Of a stretch of DNA of 18,095 nt, positions 7,019 to 14,377 are shown piece by piece. A program made the position numbers and the translations under genes. Origin of the DNA: Candidatus Peribacterales bacterium. Its GTDB lineage: Bacteria; Patescibacteriota; Gracilibacteria; Peribacterales; Peribacteraceae. The stretch covers positions 1-18,095 of the forward strand of contig JAGVCI010000069.1 of NCBI GenBank assembly GCA_020059985.1. Direction: 5' to 3'. Below the pieces are notes generated by a model, which made no database searches, was not told where the DNA came from, and saw only the letters and a list, made by a program, of their open reading frames with translations. Position 1 is the first letter of the stretch. Each line of letters begins with the position of its first letter.

Positions 7019-8413
7019 ATGAAACGCTCCGAAGTCCTCCTGGGGCTCCTGCGACTCCCGATGGATGCGCTCGCGGTATCTGCCGCGCTCCTCCTTAGTT
7101 TTCGGCTACGTGAAGCCAATATAGACCTGGTGCCTCGGGTGCAGCTTCTCGACCCGTCACACACACTTCCCTCGATGAATGCGTATCTCTCATCTTTCGT
7201 AACGCCGGGAGTTTTTCTCTTCGTCATCGTCGCGGCGCTCCTCGGACTCTACGCACTGCGAACGACCGCGAGTGCGTGGCGCGAAATCGGATCGATCATC
7301 GTCGCGGCACTGCTTTGGCTGATCGCGGTGATCGCGTGGTACTTCCTCGTCGAGCGCGAACTCTTCTACTCACGCATCCTCCTCGCGCATGCCGCATTCT
7401 TCATCATTCTCTTCGTCACACTCGGACGCAGTGCAGTGGTGCTTCTCCAACGCGCTCTTCTTCGCTGCGGCATCGGCATTCGCCTCGTGATCTCCGTCGG
7501 AGCGCTCCCGATTGCTGCCATTGCTCGTGATGTTCTCGCACGTGATATCCGCTACGAGTATCTAGGCCACGTGCCCGATCTCGACAGCTTGCGTTCCATC
7601 CGCGCACGCTGCACGCCGGACCTGGTCATCCAAACAGACCCGAGCCCTCAGAGCGAAATGACTATGCAAATCATAGAGGATTGCCGCAGTCACCACATCG
7701 GCTACGCGTTTCTCCCACCTGTTTTTGCCGATGTGCCGCATCTTCTCGAAGTTCGACATCTCGGACTCGTTCCGATGCTTCAATTCATGCCCACTCCGCT
7801 CGATGGATGGGGCAGAGTGCTCAAACGTCTCTTCGATTTGGTGATGAGCATCGTTCTCCTCGTCGTTCTCTCGCCACTTCTCCTCCTTCTCGCGCTCGGA
7901 ATCGTGATCACTTCAGGTCTTCCGATCTTCTACGTGTCTCGACGCGTCGGTGAGCACGGAAAAGCGAAGATTTCTGCTCTCAAATTCCGATCCATGATTC
8001 GCAACGCTGATGAAAAGAAGGCAGAACTCCTCACAAAGAATGAACGCAGCGACGGTCCGCTCTTCAAGCTCCACTCCGATCCACGTATCACACCATTTGG
8101 ACGTTTTCTTCGTCGCTTCGACCTCGATGAACTGCCGCAACTTTTCAATGTCCTCATCGGACAGATGTCTCTCGTAGGTCCTCGGCCGCATCTTCCAGAA
8201 GAAGTGAGCCGTTACGCGCCCCGTGAGCGCCGCGTCTTTGCAGTGAAGCCAGGAATTACCGGTCTCGCGCAGATCTCTGGACGTAGTGATCTGCTTTTCC
8301 AGGAAGAGGTGCGCCTCGATCTCCGGTACATCGAAGAGTGGTCGCCTCTCATGGATCTCTGGATTCTCTGGCGAACGATTTTTGTCGTTCTCGGACGACG
8401 CAGCCGTCTCTAA
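7019..8413 (+). CDS. Undecaprenyl-phosphate sugar phosphotransferase (WbaP/CpsE type)
   Basis: A 464-residue polyprenyl-phosphate glycosylphosphotransferase, which moves a sugar-1-phosphate from a nucleotide sugar onto the lipid carrier to start surface glycan synthesis. The ATG at 7019 is preferred; the frame runs 270 nt further upstream, but that part lies over the divergent DUF1622 gene. Four membrane helices (about 8-27, 60-80, 91-111, 121-137) precede a Rossmann-like cytoplasmic domain (about 150-260) and a fifth helix (RLFDLVMSIVLLVVLSPLLLLLAL). The catalytic domain has YVSRRVGEHGKAKISALKFRSM, DPRITPFGRFLRRFDLDELPQLFNVL with the D370-E371 pair, MSLVGPRPHLPEEV, and PGITGLAQISGR. All family motifs are intact. 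The sugar cannot be deduced. Its stop overlaps the stop of the convergent exonuclease gene. Confidence 0.93.
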   Translation: MKRSEVLLGLLRLPMDALAVSAALLLSFRLREANIDLVPRVQLLDPSHTLPSMNAYLSSFVTPGVFLFVIVAALLGLYALRTTASAWREIGSIIVAALLWLIAVIAWYFLVERELFYSRILLAHAAFFIILFVTLGRSAVVLLQRALLRCGIGIRLVISVGALPIAAIARDVLARDIRYEYLGHVPDLDSLRSIRARCTPDLVIQTDPSPQSEMTMQIIEDCRSHHIGYAFLPPVFADVPHLLEVRHLGLVPMLQFMPTPLDGWGRVLKRLFDLVMSIVLLVVLSPLLLLLALGIVITSGLPIFYVSRRVGEHGKAKISALKFRSMIRNADEKKAELLTKNERSDGPLFKLHSDPRITPFGRFLRRFDLDELPQLFNVLIGQMSLVGPRPHLPEEVSRYAPRERRVFAVKPGITGLAQISGRSDLLFQEEVRLDLRYIEEWSPLMDLWILWRTIFVVLGRRSRL

Positions 8414-10791
8414 ACTCCGTTGAAGAGCGAGAGTTGTGACTCCGCTTCAGACTTTCCTTTCGCCGAGCTCGATTTCTTCTTTTTTTTCGGCTCTTTTTTC
8501 TTCACTTCCTTCTTTTCCTCGGGCTTCGGCGCTGGCTTCATGGCAACTTCTTCCTGATTCACAGCGCTCTCCGTTCCCGTGAGCGAACGCAGATACGCCC
8601 ACGTTGTTTTCCCGTAGTCCTTCATATCCAACCGTTGATCGAGGAACGTCACGCCGCCCTTACCGCTCTGGTACAGACTAAATGTTCGTAGCAATCGGTA
8701 CAGACGGTGCTGGAGGCGTGGCAGCGTGTACTCGCCGAAGGCGCTGCGGTAGTGCTCTGCGCGCTTACTGAGGACGGCATGCGATGGATGATCGAACGGA
8801 AGACTCTCGATCACCAGATGATCGAGGACACCCGCAGAAAGTTCGACGCCTTCAAACGTCCACGGAGTCATGACCCAGACGACTGGGCCAGAGCATGCGA
8901 GAAATTCCGCCTGCATACGTCCGAGCCCTCCGCTCATACTCTGGCAGATCAGTGTGATCCCCTTTCGGTCTGCGAGTTCCGAGTATCGGACGAAGATGTC
9001 TTCGATGCGACTACGACTTCCCATCAATACAACTACTTTGTCGCCCATGGGTTCGAGAATGACATGCTCCATCGCCATGTCGGGGATGAACGAGAGCGGC
9101 ATTTTCTCTGCCTGCGGGAGAGACTGCACGTGCGTCTCGGTTCCGGTCGGTAGTATTTCCCGCAATGTGGTCGCGCTCCCTGGGGGGATCAGCAAAGTTG
9201 TCGGTGTGCGCTTGAAGAGATGCTCCTGAAGAAGATCACCAATGCGTCCCGGGACGGACTCCGCGAACTGACTGCCGTTTTGTCTGGTTTCAATCCACGT
9301 GATGCGGTCGGGAAGGAGCGCATTATCGAAGAATGCTTGTACGCTTTTCAGGAGTTCTTGGGTGCGACGTGGAAGCGACGTATTACCGAGCAGATCGACG
9401 AGCTGACGGCGCAGGCCTTTTGCCTCTTGTGTGTCGAGATGCTCACTCGTGATGTAGATGAGGTCCTGCATGCGACGTGTTTTCTCCACCCAGATCTGCA
9501 GAAGATCGGTGAATGCAGAGAGTGGAGTGTTTCCGGTCGCAGCTGCACGGAGATTATCGATCGAGAGTGCAGACCCGTACGCGCGCGTCGCGGTATCTTC
9601 CAGGAGCGAAGCATCATCGATGATGACGTGCGGTGCATTTTTGAAGAGCACCTGCCCGGGGTGCGTTTTGTCAGCAGCGATGGCGAGGAGTTCCCAGTGG
9701 CTCAAGAGTGTGACGGGCGGAATGTCACTGAATTGTTCGCGGTATGGCGCCGAGTCCACGGTGCAGGCAAGCTTCCCCTGCCAGATGGTGCGCTCTTCTC
9801 CGTGTAGCGGCAGATCATCAGTGAGTCGTGGCTCGTACCATGCGAGTTTGAGCGCGAGCGTCGCCTCATCTGCGGTATAGATTTCCTGCAGTGCAAATTT
9901 TTCGACCGCGCTGTGATCGAGCATGCGGCTCGGTGGGTGAATGATCCCCACTCCTCGTGGAACAGGGAACGCACGCAATGTTGCATGAAGATTCTTCGTC
10001 GCGATCAGATGATTACCACCATTACGAACAGCTTCATCGATTACATGGAAGAGAACGTGCGGACTGAGTGGCTCTTCGAGAAGCTCCACTGTTCCAGCCG
10101 AAGGCATTTCGAGCGGGACAGCAACTTTCTTCTTCGGAGACTTTGGTGTGGGCTTTGGCACCATGAGCCACATGGGGTGATCCGTTGTCTCAGCTTTTGG
10201 TAACGCTGCGAAGAAACGGCGATAGCCCTCCGGTGCGCGGTCCATGATGCTCCGGAGTGGTATTTCCAAATCCTCGGTGATCGTGAGCAGTCGCTCCCAC
10301 GTGTGACCGAGGAGTTCCATCGTCGCGTGGACGTCACCGAGTGCGCGGTGCACTGGATCATGACGAAGTTTGAGAACACGGCTGATGTAGCCGAGTGAGT
10401 AGCTTTCCAATTCCGGGTACACGAGCGATGCCAGCATCGACGTATCGATCCATGCTCTCGCGGAGAGATCGATTCCTTCTCCTTTGAGCATCCCAATATC
10501 AAAGCTCACGTTCTGTCCGACGATCAGGGCATCTTCTCCGATGTGCGACAAAATCTCTTCGCGCGCGCCATCCATCGTCGGCTTCCCGGCGAGGCCCGTC
10601 GCATGGATGTGTGTGAGAGCAGACACCACCGGAGGGACTTCTCCAGGAATCGCGATCAGTTGCTCAAATTCATCCACAACTTTTCCGTGCTCCATGCGGA
10701 CGCACGCGAATTCAATGACACGATTCACCCTGGGGATGAATCCAGTCGTTTCTGTGTCCAAAATGACGAGAGGGAGATCGGGGAATCGCAC
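8410..10791 (-). CDS. DEDDh 3'-5' exonuclease fused to a degenerate DinG-like helicase, with C-terminal clamp-binding motif
   Basis: A 793-residue protein. Residues 1-170 are a DnaQ-type exonuclease with all five catalytic residues: D12 and E14 (LDTETTG), D98 (NVSFDIGML), H148 and D153 (HRALGDV). Residues 240-740 align by motif with DinG helicases: TADEATLALKLAWYEPRLTDDLPLHG, LLSHWELL, IIDDASLLEDTAT, WTFEGVEL, ESLPFDHP, YRLLRT, LDQRLDMKDYGK. No Walker A (GxGKS/T) exists in the expected stretch (240-275), and the DEAH box is DDAS (392-395), so ATPase activity is unlikely. The tail (750-785) is lysine-rich, and QLSLF (786-790) matches the bacterial sliding-clamp motif. Bacillus DinG has the same exonuclease-helicase order but a complete helicase. 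Translation starts at GTG with a -10-like TAGTAT 6 nt upstream. I infer a clamp-tethered repair or replication nuclease. Confidence 0.88.
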   Translation of the reverse strand: MRFPDLPLVILDTETTGFIPRVNRVIEFACVRMEHGKVVDEFEQLIAIPGEVPPVVSALTHIHATGLAGKPTMDGAREEILSHIGEDALIVGQNVSFDIGMLKGEGIDLSARAWIDTSMLASLVYPELESYSLGYISRVLKLRHDPVHRALGDVHATMELLGHTWERLLTITEDLEIPLRSIMDRAPEGYRRFFAALPKAETTDHPMWLMVPKPTPKSPKKKVAVPLEMPSAGTVELLEEPLSPHVLFHVIDEAVRNGGNHLIATKNLHATLRAFPVPRGVGIIHPPSRMLDHSAVEKFALQEIYTADEATLALKLAWYEPRLTDDLPLHGEERTIWQGKLACTVDSAPYREQFSDIPPVTLLSHWELLAIAADKTHPGQVLFKNAPHVIIDDASLLEDTATRAYGSALSIDNLRAAATGNTPLSAFTDLLQIWVEKTRRMQDLIYITSEHLDTQEAKGLRRQLVDLLGNTSLPRRTQELLKSVQAFFDNALLPDRITWIETRQNGSQFAESVPGRIGDLLQEHLFKRTPTTLLIPPGSATTLREILPTGTETHVQSLPQAEKMPLSFIPDMAMEHVILEPMGDKVVVLMGSRSRIEDIFVRYSELADRKGITLICQSMSGGLGRMQAEFLACSGPVVWVMTPWTFEGVELSAGVLDHLVIESLPFDHPSHAVLSKRAEHYRSAFGEYTLPRLQHRLYRLLRTFSLYQSGKGGVTFLDQRLDMKDYGKTTWAYLRSLTGTESAVNQEEVAMKPAPKPEEKKEVKKKEPKKKKKSSSAKGKSEAESQLSLFNGV

Positions 10792-10797
10792 GGAAGA

Positions 10798-10803
10798 ATA
10801 CTA
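10798..10803 (-). promoter_or_regulatory. -10-like hexamer for the exonuclease gene
   Basis: Minus-strand TAGTAT is 6 nt before the GTG start, predicting a start of transcription at the GTG itself. No good -35 at 16-18 nt. Confidence 0.35.
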
Positions 10804-10856
10804 GTATGTCATTCTTCAAATTCATACTGTCTGGTGAAGAGAAAGCCTTATCCAGT

Positions 10857-10880
10857 AGCCGGGGTTCAGGAACCCCGGCT
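10857..10880. repeat. Perfect 11-bp inverted repeat between nusA and the exonuclease gene
   Basis: AGCCGGGGTTC (10857-10867) and its exact complement GAACCCCGGCT (10870-10880) flank two bases. The RNA would form a very stable hairpin 76 nt after the nusA stop. No T-tract follows on either strand, so it is not a standard terminator; it could stabilise or process the nusA mRNA or be a repeat element. Confidence 0.6.
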
Positions 10881-10955
10881 CCGTGGAAATACAACAATGA
10901 AAAATGATCAACGAGAATCGAAAGATGAAAACATCAGACGGCTGCTCTTCTATCG

Positions 10956-12248
10956 TCACTCCTTCTTTTCACCTTCGGGAGCTGGCGCTTCTGCGGCTTC
11001 TTTCACTTCTTCAGGCGCAGTTTCAGCCGGCTCAGCAACTTCCTTCTTCTTGAGTCCCTTCGGTTTTGTACCAGAGGTCGGAGCAACCGGAGCCGCTGAA
11101 TCTTCCTCTTCTTCCTCATGCTTGATCTCCACCACTTCAATGGCTTCACCCTTCAGTTCGGCAAGTTTCGCTTTGAAGGCCGGGAGTTCCTCGTAGTTGT
11201 ACATGTCCAACTCGAATGAGGTGAGCTCGGTGGCGAGACGAATGTTCTGTCCTTTCTTTCCGATGGCCATAGGACGCTGTGCTTCTTCCACGAAGACTGC
11301 GGCGCGCTTCTTGATGCGGCGACCCTCTTCGTCGACGGCCTCTTTATCATTCACGATGATGACTGCAGAGATGGCCGCAGGCTGGAGAGCAGTCGCGATC
11401 AACTTAATCGGATCATCGGACCACTCGATCATGTCGACGCGCTCACCGTTGAGCTCTTCCATCACGGCTTGGATACGCACACCTTTCTGTCCGACACAGG
11501 CACCGATTGGATCGATGCGCGGATCGTTACTTCTCACTGCGACTTTACTGCGGAAGCCTGCGTCACGCGCGATTGCGTTGATCACGACGTCACCGTTGCG
11601 CACTTCAGGGATTTCGAGCTCGAGGAGCTTTCTCACCAGGTTCGGGTGCGTGCGCGAGATCTTCAGCTGCGGACCTTTGCCCGTTTGTTCCACTTTATCA
11701 AGGTACACGCGGATGCGCTTTCCCGTGTAGTAGTGCTCACCCGGGATCTGTTCGCGCCACGGAAGACTCACCGTCATTCCTTCGATCTCGAGCGTCACCC
11801 AGTTCGGTTCCACTTTCGTCACCGTCGCCGTGAGGAGTTCCTCTTCACGATCTTTGAACATCTCGTAGAGACTCTGCTTCTCTGCTTCTTGGATTTTCTG
11901 GAGGATGACTTGCTTCGCAGCTTGTGCGGCGATGCGTCCGTACTCGACCGGAGTGACATCGATCTCGATTTCATCTCCCACTTCGGAGTCGGACTTAATT
12001 CTCTTCGCATCCTCGATCGCGATTTCGAAGTTGTCGTTCTCCACTTCGTCGACGATTTCCTTCACGAGCAAAATGATCGGCATGTCGCGACCCTCCTGGA
12101 GCTCCACGCGGATTTCCTGCTCCTTATTTCCATAGTCTTTGCGGTACGCAGTGGCGATCGCCTGCTTCACGGCTTCGAGTACTTGAGCCGGATTCACGTT
12201 CTTCTCAGAACAGATCTGGTTGATGGCGGCGATAAAGGAAGCTCTCAT
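10956..12248 (-). CDS. nusA: Transcription termination/antitermination factor NusA
   Basis: A 430-residue NusA, which binds RNA polymerase and nascent RNA to modulate pausing, termination and antitermination. The ATG at 12248 (MRASFIAAINQICSEKN) is chosen because NusA proteins begin with this helix; an in-frame TTG 42 nt upstream would use up the leader hairpin. Order: N-terminal RNAP-binding domain (about 1-125, QVLEAVKQAIATAYRKDYG, GRIAAQAAKQVILQKI), S1 domain (TATVTKVEPNWVTLEI), KH1 (DPIGACVGQKGVRIQAVMEELNGERVDMIEW), KH2 (AIGKKGQNIRLATELTSFELD). The last 50 residues are a low-complexity Glu/Ala/Pro/Lys tail, not the acidic repeats of Escherichia coli. The usual neighbours rimP and infB are absent; here it is followed by the exonuclease and is divergent from lspA. 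Confidence 0.96.
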   Translation of the reverse strand: MRASFIAAINQICSEKNVNPAQVLEAVKQAIATAYRKDYGNKEQEIRVELQEGRDMPIILLVKEIVDEVENDNFEIAIEDAKRIKSDSEVGDEIEIDVTPVEYGRIAAQAAKQVILQKIQEAEKQSLYEMFKDREEELLTATVTKVEPNWVTLEIEGMTVSLPWREQIPGEHYYTGKRIRVYLDKVEQTGKGPQLKISRTHPNLVRKLLELEIPEVRNGDVVINAIARDAGFRSKVAVRSNDPRIDPIGACVGQKGVRIQAVMEELNGERVDMIEWSDDPIKLIATALQPAAISAVIIVNDKEAVDEEGRRIKKRAAVFVEEAQRPMAIGKKGQNIRLATELTSFELDMYNYEELPAFKAKLAELKGEAIEVVEIKHEEEEEDSAAPVAPTSGTKPKGLKKKEVAEPAETAPEEVKEAAEAPAPEGEKKE

Positions 12249-12274
12249 ACGATTTTTGGGAAGATGGGAAAACC

Positions 12275-12298
12275 ACCGTTCCTTATCCAAGGAACAGT
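12275..12298 (-). promoter_or_regulatory. Stem-loop in the nusA leader
   Basis: On the minus strand ACTGTTCC and GGAACGGT form an 8-bp stem (one U-G pair) around an 8-nt loop, between the predicted transcription start (about 12306) and the ATG at 12248. It is followed by GGTTTT rather than a true T-tract. Possible autoregulatory leader; function inferred from position only. Confidence 0.4.
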
Positions 12299-12312
12299 GA
12301 AGATTCGCCCTT

Positions 12313-12340
12313 ATTGTACGCTTTTATGGTTCCAAGGCAA
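12313..12340 (-). promoter_or_regulatory. nusA promoter
   Basis: Minus-strand TTGCCT (12335-12340) and TACAAT (12313-12318) are separated by 16 nt. The predicted start near 12306 gives a leader of about 58 nt, longer than for most genes in this window. Confidence 0.6.
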
Positions 12341-12370
12341 TAGTTTCTCGGGTTTTGGTGCCTTTTCTAC

Positions 12371-12376
12371 TACTAT
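12371..12376 (+). promoter_or_regulatory. -10-like hexamer for lspA (leaderless)
   Basis: TACTAT is exactly 6 nt before the lspA ATG. No good -35 is seen; no Shine-Dalgarno could fit in such a transcript. Confidence 0.4.
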
Positions 12377-12382
12377 GCCGCC

Positions 12383-12829
12383 ATGCGCGTTTTTTGGCTG
12401 ACCAGCGTTCTTAGCGGCATTGTGAGCGTCATTACTGCTGTCTTGGTTGATCAGTTCCTCACCGAGCGGATCAGCCTGATTGGCGATTATGTCGGATTCG
12501 AACGGGCCTATAACCCTGGGGTCGCTTTCGGGATCGAAATCCCGGGGATCGGTCAGCCGATCCTTATTCTCTTCGCCTTATTCATCGTTCTCTGGATCGC
12601 TCTACGATCAGCAAAAACATCATTCACCCAAGTGGCCTTTGGGCTGATCATTGGCGGCGGTGTAGCCAATGTGATCGACCGAATTCCCGATGGTCTCGTC
12701 ACGGATATGATCCAAATCGGGACGTTCCCCACGTTCAATATTGCCGATAGTTGTATCAGCATAGGGGCGACCATCCTGCTCTGGGAGATGATTCTTCGGA
12801 GGAAGCAGCTGCACAGATCAAAACTATGA
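12383..12829 (+). CDS. lspA: Lipoprotein signal peptidase (signal peptidase II)
   Basis: A 148-residue membrane aspartyl protease that removes signal peptides from diacylglyceryl-modified prolipoproteins. Four membrane segments are visible (about 5-24, 58-75, 82-98, 123-139). Conserved motifs are NPGVAFG (44-50) and GGGVANVIDRIPDGLVTDMI plus FNIADSCISIG, which carry the two catalytic aspartates D99 and D122. Length is slightly short for the family but complete. It starts 134 nt from the divergent nusA, and its stop codon forms the first bases of a long AT-rich inverted repeat that may end its transcript. The start ATG has a -10-like hexamer 6 nt upstream. Confidence 0.95.
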   Translation: MRVFWLTSVLSGIVSVITAVLVDQFLTERISLIGDYVGFERAYNPGVAFGIEIPGIGQPILILFALFIVLWIALRSAKTSFTQVAFGLIIGGGVANVIDRIPDGLVTDMIQIGTFPTFNIADSCISIGATILLWEMILRRKQLHRSKL

Positions 12830-12916
12830 AATTGTTATATTGTTAAATTGTTCTAAAGAGAACCGGATTTGGATCATGCTTGCAACAATTTAACAATATT
12901 GCAATATAACAATTTC
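12828..12916. repeat. Long AT-rich inverted repeat between lspA and murA
   Basis: The left arm (12828-12852) and right arm (12884-12916) are complementary over 25 bases, except that the right arm carries an extra 8-nt palindrome (CAATATTG). The arms consist of iterated ATTGTT-like units, quite unlike the GC-richer genes around them. The 31-nt loop holds no gene. It may terminate lspA or be a copy of a dispersed palindromic element. Confidence 0.7.
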
Positions 12917-12951
12917 TTCACCTTTTCTTCGACGGGGCGACTGAGACCCCT

Positions 12952-12957
12952 TATACT
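12952..12957 (+). promoter_or_regulatory. -10 hexamer for murA
   Basis: TATACT (5 of 6 to consensus) ends 11 nt before the ATG, so the expected 5' leader is only about 5 nt. -35 is weak. Confidence 0.5.
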
Positions 12958-12968
12958 CTCGCCATCGT

Positions 12969-14327
12969 ATGGATATCCGTTATCGCATAGAGGGCGGAAG
13001 GCCGCTTCGTGGCGATGTGTCGATTGCAGGTTCGAAGAATGCCGCGCTTCCACTGATCGCGGCGAGCGTTCTTGCGAAGGGAGAAACGGTGCTCCATAAC
13101 GTCCCGGATCTTCGTGATGTCCGCGTGATGCTCTCCATCTTGGAGTTCCTCGGAGCGCGAACGTCTTTTGTGAATAACGTCGTGCGGATCGATACCTCTG
13201 ATCTCCAGAGCCGCGCGATCCCCGGTGAATTCGTTTCCAAACTTCGTGGATCAATCGTCCTTATGGGTCCCCTTCTCGCACGCTTTGGTGTCGTCGAAAT
13301 GTCGTACCCTGGTGGATGCGTGCTCGGGAAGCGCCCGGTCGACGCGCACATCGTGGCATTTGAACAACTCGGTGCAGAGGACATGAGCACGGACGATGTG
13401 CTCCATCTGCAGGGCACGCTCAAAGCAGGTCACGTTATCCTCCCGGAGTTCTCAGTCACAGCGACAGAGAACGCCATCATGGCGGCAGCACTTCTTCCTG
13501 GAGAAACAATCATTGAATTGGCTGCTGCAGAACCGCACGTGCAAGAAGTGCAGCATTTCGTGGAGGCCATGGGTGCTGAAGTCGAAGGAATTGGCACGCA
13601 CACGGTCGTAGTGCGCGGTTCCAAAGATCTCCACACGGCGGAGTACACGGTGACGAGCGATTACTTGGAGGCCGGCACGCTCGCGCTTGGCGCACTTGTG
13701 ACGGGCGGAAAAATTCGCATTCACAATGTCCGTCGCGATCACCTCACGGCATTCACGAACGCTCTCACACGCATGGGCGCGACATGGAAGTACGACATGG
13801 AAGATCGCGTGCTCTTCGTAGACGGAGAGATCTCCTCACTCACGTCGATCAAAGTACAGAGCAACATCTTCCCGGGTTTCCCCACAGATCTCTTGCCGCA
13901 GCTCGGTGTCGCGATGACACAAGCCAAGGGTGTGAGCCGCCTCTTCGAGTGTCTCTTCGAGGGCCGAATGGCGTACCTCTACGAGCTTGAGAAAATGGGC
14001 GCACAGGTCGAAGTGCTCAATTCCCATCAGGCATTGATCATCGGTCCGACGCGACTACGCGGCCGCACGGTGACGAGTAACGATATCCGCGCGGGAACGG
14101 CGATGGTGCTCGCGGGACTGTGTGCCGAGGGCGAGACGCTCGTGACAGATATTCATTACATCGAGCGTGGGTACGATCGCTTGGACGAGAAGCTCCAGAG
14201 CTTGGGTGCCAAGATCGAACGCATCGATGAGTCGGGTGTCGTTACCCGTCGAGACATCGTTTCGGCCCAGGAAAAGGTGACCGAGAAGGCTGTGCGTGCG
14301 GCGAGCGCTGCAGCCCCGTCACTGTAG
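12969..14327 (+). CDS. murA: UDP-N-acetylglucosamine 1-carboxyvinyltransferase
   Basis: A 452-residue enzyme that transfers enolpyruvate from PEP to UDP-GlcNAc, the first committed step of peptidoglycan synthesis in the cytoplasm. Motifs include GSKNAALPLIAA with the PEP-site lysine K23, the catalytic loop YPGGCVLGKRPVDAH with C117 (the fosfomycin-target cysteine, not the Asp of resistant variants), TATENAIMAAALLPG, and SNIFPGFPTDLLPQL with the conserved aspartate. The inverted EPSP-synthase-type double-domain fold is covered throughout. The C-terminus (EKVTEKAVRAASAAAPSL) is a variable extension of about 20 residues. It lies between lspA and the metallo-beta-lactamase-like gene, each with its own -10-like element. 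Confidence 0.96.
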   Translation: MDIRYRIEGGRPLRGDVSIAGSKNAALPLIAASVLAKGETVLHNVPDLRDVRVMLSILEFLGARTSFVNNVVRIDTSDLQSRAIPGEFVSKLRGSIVLMGPLLARFGVVEMSYPGGCVLGKRPVDAHIVAFEQLGAEDMSTDDVLHLQGTLKAGHVILPEFSVTATENAIMAAALLPGETIIELAAAEPHVQEVQHFVEAMGAEVEGIGTHTVVVRGSKDLHTAEYTVTSDYLEAGTLALGALVTGGKIRIHNVRRDHLTAFTNALTRMGATWKYDMEDRVLFVDGEISSLTSIKVQSNIFPGFPTDLLPQLGVAMTQAKGVSRLFECLFEGRMAYLYELEKMGAQVEVLNSHQALIIGPTRLRGRTVTSNDIRAGTAMVLAGLCAEGETLVTDIHYIERGYDRLDEKLQSLGAKIERIDESGVVTRRDIVSAQEKVTEKAVRAASAAAPSL

Positions 14328-14362
14328 TTTCGCGCGATCTTCTTTCACTCGCGTCTCTCTTT

Positions 14363-14368
14363 TAGTAT
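14363..14368 (+). promoter_or_regulatory. -10-like hexamer for the MBL-like gene
   Basis: TAGTAT ends 9 nt before the ATG at 14378, predicting a 2-3 nt leader. No clear -35. Confidence 0.35.
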
Positions 14369-14377
14369 GGTTCTCCC

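Noticed and set aside
9220..9807. 195-residue plus-strand open frame
   Set aside because: Antisense to the exonuclease-helicase gene, with low complexity and no motif.
10857..10880. Classical Rho-independent terminator for nusA
   Set aside because: The stem is perfect but no T-tract follows on either strand, so it is listed as a repeat instead.
12249..12290. TTG start for nusA 14 codons upstream
   Set aside because: NusA proteins begin at the MRASF-like helix; the extension would encode the leader hairpin.
11469..12401. 310-residue plus-strand open frame
   Set aside because: It is antisense to nusA, has no known motif, and is Arg/His/Phe-rich as expected from a complement of the nusA frame.
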